Below, piece after piece: positions 56,501 to 64,000 of a DNA stretch of 64,000 nucleotides. The notes under the pieces are model-generated. The model did no database searches and was not told the origin of the DNA. It worked only from the letters and a program-made list of their open reading frames with translations. Made by a program: the position numbers and the translations under genes. This stretch comes from Sorghum bicolor (lineage: Eukaryota > Streptophyta > Magnoliopsida > Poales > Poaceae): assembly GCF_000003195.3 (NCBI RefSeq), contig NC_012873.2, positions 67,961,615 to 68,025,614 of the forward strand, in the 5' to 3' direction. The stretch's first letter is position 1; every line of letters begins with the position of its first letter.

Positions 56501-57132
56501 GGGGGAAGAGGAGGACGGGAACTCCGGCACATACCATTGGCCGGGGTCGGAGCTACGGTGGTGACCACACCGTAGCTCTTCGCCCGTGTAGTCGATTCGA
56601 CGCCGTGCCCCTTGGGCCAGTCGGTCGTTGTCCCGGCAGGTGAGCGCGCGGCGACCAACCCGTGCTGATGGAGGGGGCCCGATGTGGGCAGCGCCTCGAC
56701 AGCACCACCTCCGCTTGCACGGAGCTTCTTCACTTCCCAGCGAAGGGCGTCGATGAGTCCATCCACGCCCGGACGCCAGTCGTTGATTTCGCCGACCGCG
56801 CCCTCGACGGCAGCCACACGGTCGTCCCGCTCGTCGTTGATCTCGTGGATGCGGATCAGCTCGAGATCCATCATCCGCTGCTCGAGATCGGAGACCCGCT
56901 CGTCGAAGTGGGCGCCCCAGTTGTCGGAGACAACCGCGGCGGTGTACTGCGCGGCTGCGAAGTCCTCCAGCGACTTGATCCGTCGATCTACGGCCTCGTC
57001 ATGCTCCTGGCGCTCGGTGGTGACTTCCTCGAAGCGGCGCTCCCACCGCTCCCAACGCTCGCCGGAGTCGTCGCGGAGCCGATCGATCCGCTCGAGGATC
57101 TCATCGCAGAGGGAGAGCACGTTGGGATCCAT
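53506..57132 (-). CDS. Gag, protease, reverse transcriptase and RNase H part of the polyprotein
   Basis: 1208 codons. Gag has a CCHC zinc knuckle (CMRCGEKWHHGHKC, about residues 480-494). The aspartic protease shows LLDSGSTNSF (about 562). Reverse transcriptase has FCVDYRQLN and the catalytic FFDDILVYS (about 886). RNase H carries LQTDASDTGVGAVL (about 1034) and ends near ADALSRHP. The frame ends at TAG 53506-53508, then continues open into the integrase. Apart from that stop, all catalytic motifs look intact. Confidence 0.92.
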   Translation of the reverse strand: MDPNVLSLCDEILERIDRLRDDSGERWERWERRFEEVTTERQEHDEAVDRRIKSLEDFAAAQYTAAVVSDNWGAHFDERVSDLEQRMMDLELIRIHEINDERDDRVAAVEGAVGEINDWRPGVDGLIDALRWEVKKLRASGGGAVEALPTSGPLHQHGLVAARSPAGTTTDWPKGHGVESTTRAKSYGVVTTVAPTPANGMCRSSRPPLPPNPTFTVVECHPNFSPDPLPPDPPFHSPHLGQLPKMHFPQFDGTTPQLWITHAESYFDMYSVDPSVWVRVASMQFVGPGKRWIQSIAHRLAQVSWTEFCILLRERFCRDQHELLLRQLFNIRQTASVQEYADQFVDLVEQLSAYSTHPDTLSYTTRFIDGLRDDIRSVVLIQRPVDLDSAVSLACLQEEAVEPSRRHQYRRADAPAQHKSASSRAPLQLGAPPQRMALPDPPAPSESRRPPDDRRQEHRRTSVDDKLQSLRSYRKARGLCMRCGEKWHHGHKCSPALQLHALQEVWDLCEDLFTEDSHTELDDTPAEDHSFMLLSAAAVSQTFHPRTLQFAGKIQGHNINILLDSGSTNSFLDANFAEKLSGVTSLSAPTTVKVADGGAVPCTSHIPYAEWSIQGYTFHSTLKFIPIGSYDMILGMDWLQAFSPMKVHWLQRWVQIPYGPDNIILQGALPEQMGCSLVSVNLLPAEETVSVSDLPSVPPEIQSLLQQYSHLFQVPAELPPRRACDHTIPLVQGAQPVSARPYRYSPALKTEIETQVNDMLQNGFIRPSTSAFSSPVLLVRKKDNSWRFCVDYRQLNALTVKSKYPIPVIDELLDELSGASWFSCLDLRAGFNQIRLAPGEEHKTAFPTHCGQFEYTVMSFGLTGAPNSFQGAMNTTLHPLLRKCVLVFFDDILVYSATYADHVQHLAQVFELLSQDQWLVKLSKCSFAKQSINYLGHVVSAAGVSTDPTKIAAVQAWPTPTDVKQLRSFLGLTGYYRKFVQHYAVIARPLTDLLKKGTLFIWTLNHTTAFNTLKQALTEAPVLALPDFCKPFQLQTDASDTGVGAVLLQNGHPLAFVSKSLGPKTRGLSTYEKEYLAILIAVDQWRSYLQHAEFTIFTDQRSLMHITEQRLQTPWQMKLYTKLVGLQFQVVYKPGVSNLAADALSRHPDPPEHLNAISAPSHSWLADVAAGYNFDPFSKKLLQDLAVDSASHPPYTLLQGIIHIGDRI

Positions 57133-57213
57133 GGCCCCCTTGGCGCGCTGGAGACGGGTGAAGTGGGTATGCGGCTTCGGCGGATCCAGCCCTCGCAGGC
57201 ACTGGATCGTCGG

Positions 57214-57226
57214 CTTTGATACCAGA
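57214..57226 (-). other. Primer binding site (initiator Met tRNA type)
   Basis: Minus strand reads TCTGGTATCAAAGCC just inside the 5' LTR. TGGTATCA is the standard complement to the 3' end of initiator methionine tRNA. Confidence 0.75.
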
Positions 57227-57504
57227 TGTCAACTCCGCTCAATCAGCGGCGACGAGTTGCTCTGGATAGTTGCTAGCCCGCCGGCAGGCTGACGGCTGCA
57301 GAATAGTTTAGGGTTTGCTTACATCAAGTTGGATGCGAAATCTCAGCTACTCTCCTCTATTTCTACTCCTCCCCGTTGGGCTGGGTTTCACAAGTATTAC
57401 AAACCCAATCTGGGCCAGTCACTCTTTTGTTCTTGGGCCTCTGGCGCGTGCTCTTCCTGGGCTCACCCTTGGGCTTGGAGATGACCGGGTGAGGAGGCAT
57501 GACA
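57227..57504 (-). repeat. 5' LTR of the chromovirus
   Basis: 278 bp. It differs from the 3' LTR at 57245 (A against G) and at one T/C site around 57414 only. Confidence 0.95.
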
Positions 57505-57790
57505 TGCGCTAGCTTCTTGCTCGGGTACGGGTACAACGTACCCCGGCCCGGCGACGGCAATGGCAATGGCAATGACAAAGGGAAAGCTGCTGCTGCTGCC
57601 TGTGAGTGTGCTGTGTGACCCAGAGGATGGATGGACGTGATGGGATAAATAGATGGTCGCCGGGGGCTGCAGTTTTTTTTTACCTGCCCGGTTTAACTGG
57701 GCTCGATGTATTCTCAGGTGAAAAATTATAATTAATTATTTCTTTTATTTATATTTAATACTCCATACATGTGCTCTCGGTCACCACTGA

Positions 57791-58108
57791 GGCCCCCTTT
57801 GGTTTGAAGGAATTTCAAAGGAATTTTGGAGGATTAAATTCCTGAGGATTGATTCCTGTGAAGCCCAGTGAAACGAGCGAGCGGGAGACGAGGGAGCGAG
57901 GCGCGCGAGTCGTCCAGTTTTCGCGCCAGGAAAGTTTCCAAGAGCTCCGATCTAATTTTTTGTTTCCTGTACGACACAGACGTAGGAAAGGAATCCTAGG
58001 GATTTATTCCTTTACTTCTTCAATGAACCAAAGGGCTTCACAAGAATCAATCCTCAGGAATTTAATCCTCCAAAATTCCTTTGAAATTCCTTCAAACCAA
58101 AGGGGGCC
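57791..58108. mobile_element. Fold-back MITE with long arms
   Basis: The left arm GGCCCCCTTTGGTTTGAAGG is mirrored at the right end (CCTTCAAACCAAAGGGGGCC). The arms extend about 75-80 bp ('ggattaaattcctgaggatt' against 'caatcctcaggaatttaatc'). The loop is GC-rich ('gagcgggagacgagggagcg'). It lies in the SMG8 upstream region. Confidence 0.85.
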
Positions 58109-58664
58109 TAAATGTAATCCAATGCAATGTCCGCACCAATGGTTACGGTACATGCATGAATGATAGTAGTAATTTTTCTTGAGTCATGCATGACAGCGTT
58201 TCTCTGCGTCAGGGTTGTGGCTGATGTATCCTATGCTTCGCAAAAAGATGTGATCAACAGTTATTTAATCACCGTGCATTAGACCAGTTTTAGTGACGAA
58301 GTTTTGTGACATTTGTCAGGTAACTGTAACAATAGGCTCCGTCTAGATATGAAACTTTCTCTCTTTTTATAATATAATCTGCTAATAAGAGCTAAGTCAT
58401 CAAATCTGCTGGTGTGCTACACTACAATATTAAATTAAATGAAAAATGAACGTTCAACAAAAGAAAAGAAAATAGATCAAAGAATAGTTAGATTTGATAG
58501 AATCGGCAGAATAAATAAACGCTAGCTAGACAAGCAAGGTGGATGGGCCAAATGTGCGATTTGTGGCCCACTATTGCACCATCCCCTCCGAATTTCTCCC
58601 CAAACCAAAGAGCGACAAAAGTCGACTAGCAGGCAACAAGCGCGACCTCACCTCGCCGCCGGCG
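58109..58664. other. SMG8 upstream region
   Basis: AT-rich until about 58520, then the leader of SMG8. No further gene was seen. A part near 58284-58460 is MITE-like but lacks clear ends. Confidence 0.4.
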
Positions 58665-61600
58665 ATGGAGCCGCCGCCGCCTCCTGCTCCGGCGACCCAC
58701 TCCGCGCCCGTCCGCGTGCTCTCCCGCACTCCGCCGCCGTCCTCCCCGACCCCCTCTTCCGCGGGCCCCGCCCCGTCGCCAGCCTCCCGCGACGGGGTCG
58801 TCGCCGTCGGCTTCGTGGGCGGCGCGGGGAGCGCCCGCCTCGCCGACCGGATCCTCGATGCCCACGTCTTCTCCCCCGGCGGCTCGGCGGGGACCCTCGC
58901 CGGGAGCGTCAGGTACCACCGCGACGCCGGCAGGAGGATGGTGTTCCTGCACCTCGCGCCGCTCCAGACGGCGGTTGGAGGCTGCGGCGACGGAGACCTA
59001 CCGGAGATGCTCTTCATGTTCTCTGTGAGCTCGGATTCTCACTCTGCTTTTGCTCATTAGATTATATACAGTAGGTCTGCAATATGGGAATCGAACTGCC
59101 GTGCCAAGCTGAGCCCCAGAGCCTCTGCCTCATTTGTCCTTTTGTATATGATCGACCAATTCTACTGCATCATGTCAGCCAGTTATTGACGATTTGGCAC
59201 TTAAAACGCCAGAGCAGCTTGAGAATGCTGTTTTTTTTTTTTTGGCTTAAAATGTCGTAGGTTTCTATACATGCTTCTGACTGATTATGTTTGTTGAATT
59301 GCCATCTTAGAGCTACACTTGTAAATTGTCGCTTTCATGTGTTCAAACCTGACTAATGTCTAGTTCTGTGACCGTAGATATTTTAGACTTCATCATCACA
59401 TTTACCAGCCTGTGATGACTACTATGGTCTTGTTTCTTTGGTTTTCTGTGACAAAATGAAGGATTGATTGATTGGTTTTACTTCACAACATTCTAGGTCT
59501 GCCATGTAATTATATTTCTGCAAGATGGCTTCAGGTTTAACACACAAACCTTAAAGAAGTTCCGACTGCTGCAATCTTCAAAGCATGCTCTTGCTCCATT
59601 TGTCAAGTCATTGGTAGCAGCTGCGATGCCTGCCAAAACTGTTGCCTCTGACACCCCAACAAGAGCAACCCACAGGGCTTCCTCCATCTCCCCTCCAGCA
59701 CGCCGTGGAGGTCACGCCGGTCGTCAGTCCTCGGCCATCTCACTTATGTCCGGGACCAGTTCAAATCCTTCTGTACTGCCAGGCCAATGCATTCCTGTAT
59801 TGCTCTTTGTCTTTGAGGATGATGTGCTTGATGTTTCAAGTGCTGCAGCAAGTTCTGATGATATGGGTGATTCATCTTCATCAAATCAGTGTTCTACCTC
59901 TGATGGATTATCAAAACAAAGTTTAGCTTCAAAAAGTTCTGGTTCAGTGGTTATGCTTGCCCGGGCAGCAAACAAATCTGAGGGCAATTCAGCGAAAAAG
60001 CTACACTCGTCATTGGAGGGACAGATCCGTGTCTTGCTCAAGAAGTGCAGGGTACTTGCAGGCATGGAGCCAGGGCATATTGGCCCGAGGGGTGTAAGTA
60101 ACATGAGTCATCATTTACCCCTGTTCTCGCTTGATACCTCGAGGGTTGTTGCACTGTTGGAACGGTACATCAATAAGAAACAGGAGCCACTGGACATCAT
60201 TGCAGGATTATTTGAAGATTCTTTGTGCTCCAAATTGTCATTGGATATTCTTTCACTGGAAAACAACTACCACCCAACAAACCATGATGACTTTCAGTTG
60301 ATCAAGGATTTTATATTTCGGCAGTCTGATGCCCTGAGAGGTAGAGGGGGATATTCAAGCAATGCAAGTGCCGGGTCTGTTTCTGGTGTTGGCATGGTGG
60401 CTGCTGCTGCTGCAGCAGCAGCAGCATCAGCTGCATCTGGGAAACCAGTTAATGCACCTGATCTCCCTACTTTTGATAAATGGTTGTCCATAAGTACCTC
60501 TATTCTAACTGCACTGTTGAGTGGAAGAAATGTGCTGAGTGGTCAGTCTGAAAGCAAGACTCATACAAGTCCTATTGAGAAGAATGACCAACTTCCTGCT
60601 GCAGGATCTAATGCTATTGAGATCGCATTATCGTGCTTGGAAAGTAATAATGGTCTGAACATGAAATTTTCTTCATCATGGTGCCAAAGGGTGCTTCCGG
60701 CTGCTAAGGAGATTTACCTGAAAGGTTTGCCTGCCTTTTACCCCACAAGCATGCATGAAGTGCAGCTACAGAAGGCATTGCGGTCCTTTGGCTCGATGGT
60801 TAAAGGACCAGCAGTCAGGGTATTCTTAAAGAAGCTAGAAGATGAGTGCCGGGCAATATGGGAATCTGGAAGGCAGCAATGTGACGCTGTTAGCCTAACT
60901 GGCAGACCATGTAAGCACCGCAGGCATGGCGATTTCTCTTCATCAGATGCAATGAAACAACATTCTAGTGGATATGTATTCCTCCATGCATGTGCTTGTG
61001 GCCGGTCACGTCGCCTTAGAGATGATCCTTTTGACTTTGAGACTGCCAATGTGTCTTTTAATTGTTTCCAAAATTGTGATGATCTACTACCTACCCTTGC
61101 GCTTCCAAGAGGCAGTGATGCTGGTTCGTTTTCAGTATCTTCTTGGCGCTTGGTGCGTCTCGGAGGAGCCAGATATTACAAGCCAACAAAGGGGCTTCTC
61201 CAAAGTGGATTTAGCTCCAAGGAGAGGTATCTTCTAAGGTGGATTATATCTGTTGGTAAGGGGCAAGTGAGAAATGGCATTCGTTCTAATACTGTTACTT
61301 CATCCACAAGATCTGGTATGAACCCTCAGACTCCCCCAATAGTCACTGGTGAAGTAAAATCTGCTGTAACCCAAGTCACAGCACAAATTAAATCTGCAAA
61401 GCTCGAAAGTTCTGGAAAACAACCTGATATGGAACCAATGAGCAACTCAGGTATTAATTTTGGTAAAGGTCTGCCAAATTTTACTATGAAAAAACCCTTT
61501 GCTGAAGTTGTTGCTGGCACCACATCAAAAGATTCCGAGTTTCCTGCTCTTCAGCAGATGAGGCCACCGAAACCTGGTGGTCGAAAAGATGAGCGCCAAA

Positions 61601-62972
61601 TGAATATAGGAGACCATCCTAATGGCCGAGGTCATGCGGCTGTCAGCCAAGGGCCTGTAGCTGAAACTGAATCTGCGAAAGCAAGCAGAAACAAGAGTAG
61701 TGAAAATTCTGATGGGAAGCCCTTTTTACAGATAGGGAGCAATATAGTACCAGTGATTGTTGGAAATGAGACTAGAGAAACTAGTCAGCAGGTACAACAG
61801 TTTGTTGTGTATGTTGGATTTGAGCATGAGTGTCCCTATGGTCATCGCTTCTTACTGTCAGAGAAACATATGAAGGAGATTGATTCTTCCTGTTTGTTGT
61901 ATCAAAGACCTCATGTAAACAAAGAAGCAGAAGGCAAGCATGCACAAAAGTTGCTCCAAAATGCATCTGGTTTAATTGCATCTGCAGTGGACATAAACAG
62001 TGCACAGAAAAACAGTAAGCCATTGCAATCATCAGGGAGAAACAGCCAGCAGCAATCACTGCAGCTGAGGGTTGATGCAGAGACTTCACAACCTTCTCCT
62101 TGGCTTTCAGATCCACAGAATGGCAAAAGGGGGGAGCACTATTTTCCAAGCATTACAATTGATGATGGCGGAGAAGCATTTTCACTGATGAACAGAAACT
62201 TGCCAATATATATGCACTGTCCACATTGCAAGATCTCAGAAAGGAAGGAACATCAAGATGTAAAGTTTGCTGGTGCCGTGTCACAACTTCAACGGATTTT
62301 CATTGTGAGTAATGTTTTAACTGAAGTTTTTCTTTTCATAGTTAGATATGACTAAGTATCATCATTCACAATCTTACACCATGAAAATAGATTTTTAGTT
62401 GCTCCCTGTTTCGTATAGTACCGTTGAAGTTGAGACATGTTTCTTGTAGTATCCATAGGGACATTGTTCTGTAATCTTGTCTTCCTACTAATGTCTAGGT
62501 TCTCTTCAATGCAGGTGACACCTGATTTCCCTGTTCTATTGGCAAGCTGCCCACTTGTACAGTTTGAGGCAAGTACACTCATCTATATTCAGTGTGAATC
62601 ATATATTTCCTTTACTCACCCCATAGAGTACTTATGGGAAGACATAACGTAGATGTAACAGAAAAGGTCACTGAGTGGAGTTATTGCCTTTTCCCTTTCT
62701 CTTCCAATCAGGGGTCATGCTTGCCATCGAATGTCTCTGATCATGATCGAGAAGGATCATTCAGTATTGGGTGCCGAGTTATCCTCCCACCTGAGAGCTT
62801 TCTTACAATGAGGCTTCCTTTTGTCTATGGTGTTGAGACAAAAGAGGGAAGTACATTTCCCCTCAAAAACTTTGAGCAACAACCAGAACTCACAGCATGG
62901 CTTGTTGGAGGCACAGCCTTGCAAATCGTATCGGTAGGGGACGTCACCGAGAAAGAAACCGTTATGAAGTGA
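58665..62972 (+). CDS. SMG8: SMG8, nonsense-mediated mRNA decay factor
   Basis: Four exons (58665-59024, 59497-62304, 62515-62568, 62712-62972) give 1160 aa. The GC-rich first exon encodes a Pro/Ala-rich start and then GVVAVGFVGGAGSARLADRI, a P-loop-like N-terminal fold. Exon 2 carries the body, including CIPVLLFVFEDDVLD, the Cys/His-containing HACACGRSRRLRDDPFDFE and GFEHECPYGHRFLLS, both conserved in SMG8 homologues. SMG8 with SMG9 regulates the SMG1 kinase that phosphorylates UPF1 in animals; plants keep SMG8-like proteins although several, including grasses, are said to vary in SMG1. Intron 3 begins GC rather than GT (GAG|GCAAGT). The Ala run at about 60394-60440 is encoded by GCT/GCA repeats. 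Start is the only good ATG of the first exon. Confidence 0.93.
62569..62711 (+). other. GC-AG intron in SMG8
   Basis: 143 bp. Donor GAG|GCAAGT has the strong match to U1 expected at GC donors, and the acceptor is CAATCAG. Reading frame and similarity both require this junction; no GT donor fits. Confidence 0.8.
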
Positions 62973-64000
62973 TAGACATGTCATCTAAAGCTTTACTGGT
63001 TTTAACATGTTCTAGTCACGTGTCAGTGATGTGCCATTGGTGAGATGATAATAACTGTTTTTTTTTTCTTTTTCTTTCCTGCTATCTTCCCCACACAATT
63101 ATTCTTAGTTCTCCTTTGGTTTGAATACTCAAGGTATTGAATATGTCTGTTGTTGTTTTAATTCATGCAGGATGCAGGATGGATGATTATATTCCTGTCT
63201 GAGGTTTTACTTGTACTCCTGAACTTGTGCTGCTAAGCTGTTGATACAACTATTGCTTCCTTTCACTGTGCTCCAAGCATTTTGGAATAGAAGTTTCGCT
63301 GATATCTACCTGGATGGTGTATATAGATGCACGCAGAGGGGACAGGCCACAGGTACAAGTTTGGTAGTTCTGTATTTTCACTCTTTTGGTACCCACAGTA
63401 CTTGGCATACTCGTTCATTGCTAAGTACAGTATGTGTTACTGATGCAGGCAATTGCGCCGTTCTTGTCTTGTATACGAATATTTGCCACCGTGCCAGGAG
63501 GTAAAGTTTAGCTGGGTCTGTTTTTTTTAGGACTAGTGGATCAATCCGATTCCTTGACAGAGGCCTTTGGGCTGGGAGCTTCTGTAGTAAGATTATTAGT
63601 TCAGTTGAGCTGTGTAGTGCAATATTTTTTGGCCAGTTGATGTGCTGTTTTATTCCTTTGCGTGTTGAGAAATCGGGCCTTGGAATATAAAAAACGAGAA
63701 GAAGGAATTTTCTGAATGATCTTGTGGCAAACGGTTGCTTGAAATGCATGGTTTCCTCAAATAAACTTGACTGATCTACCTGTATGTATCCCTTATTCTT
63801 TCTTGTATATAAATGCAGTACAGGAATTTCCCGCAGCCTTGGGGAAAAAAAGAAGATGGGTTTGAGAAGTGATAACAGGAAAAAAACAGAGTTGTGTTGG
63901 AATATACTGTAGTGTATGGAGGACTGGGCTGGAGAATGTTGAAGCTGGAAGGAAACGCACGAGCAACTCCTGCTTGACAAGTGTAAAGGAAGCAGCAGCA
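62973..64000 (+). other. SMG8 3' region
   Basis: Probable 3' UTR, possibly with an intron (an acceptor-like 'ttcatgcag' near 63162-63170). T-rich with no further gene. The end of the transcript is not resolved. Confidence 0.4.

Larger units (their letters stand above)
51921..57504 (-). mobile_element. Complete Ty3/gypsy chromovirus retrotransposon (Reina-like)
   Basis: 5584 bp element oriented on minus with two 278 bp LTRs (51921-52198 and 57227-57504) that differ at only two positions, both transitions. The flanking 5 bp duplication TGCGC is exact (51916-51920 and 57505-57509). Primer binding site and polypurine tract are present. The coding order gag, protease, reverse transcriptase, RNase H, integrase, chromodomain is that of chromoviruses; the short LTRs suggest the Reina clade. 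The polyprotein frame is broken once by an in-frame TAG (53506-53508). Confidence 0.95.

Noticed and set aside
1..64000. tRNA, rRNA, or snoRNA genes
   Set aside because: I looked for tRNA-like internal boxes and obvious rRNA and saw none convincing; a tRNAscan run would settle it.

Overview
This is nuclear DNA from a grass, most likely a panicoid such as Sorghum. The basis is intron-rich plant genes with GC-rich 5' exons, many Tourist- and Stowaway-type MITEs, and a chromodomain LTR retrotransposon. From memory, the set PIP1 aquaporin + RING protein + nicotinate-methyltransferase-like enzyme resembles the distal long arm of rice chromosome 2; this was not checked by a search.

Layout. 1-2286: unassigned GC-rich segment and MITE debris. 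2287-7279 (+): U-box E3 ligase with USP and kinase-like domains (7 exons, 910 aa). 8066-17520 (+): PA-domain signal peptide peptidase-like intramembrane protease (14 exons, 547 aa); its 4.2 kb first intron holds a MULE-like element with two further transposons nested inside, and intron 3 holds an antisense receptor-kinase fragment. 20135-21152 (+): PIP1 aquaporin (2 exons, 290 aa). 21.2-37.6 kb: gene-poor block of MITEs, a 931 bp MULE with 9 bp target duplication, a mirrored-repeat element, a dead LINE fragment, a solo LTR with perfect 5 bp target duplication, and two diverged copies of a local ~0.35 kb repeat that flank those insertions. 38192-43403 (+): C-terminal RING-finger protein (7 exons, 763 aa). 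45048-48782 (+): class II methyltransferase of the nicotinate N-methyltransferase-like type (3 exons, 377 aa). 49240-51142 (-): 81 aa UPF0729/C18orf32-like membrane microprotein in 4 exons, the first contributing only the start codon. 51567-57600 (-): a decayed xyloglucan endotransglucosylase/hydrolase (XTH) fragment split by a complete, young 5584 bp Ty3/gypsy chromovirus (51921-57504). 58665-62972 (+): SMG8, a nonsense-mediated decay factor (4 exons, 1160 aa), with one GC-AG intron.

The genes are independent housekeeping or regulatory loci: ubiquitin ligation (two E3-like proteins), intramembrane proteolysis, water transport, pyridine or phenolic methylation and mRNA surveillance. They form no operon or cluster pathway. 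Exon structures were built by hand from reading-frame continuity, GT-AG junctions and family similarity, so CDS ends are reliable but UTR ends are not. I found no clearly new biological system. The most informative items are the ATG-only first exon of the microprotein, the pseudokinase-like U-box protein, the methyltransferase lacking the usual catalytic His, and the datable retrotransposon with a single internal stop.
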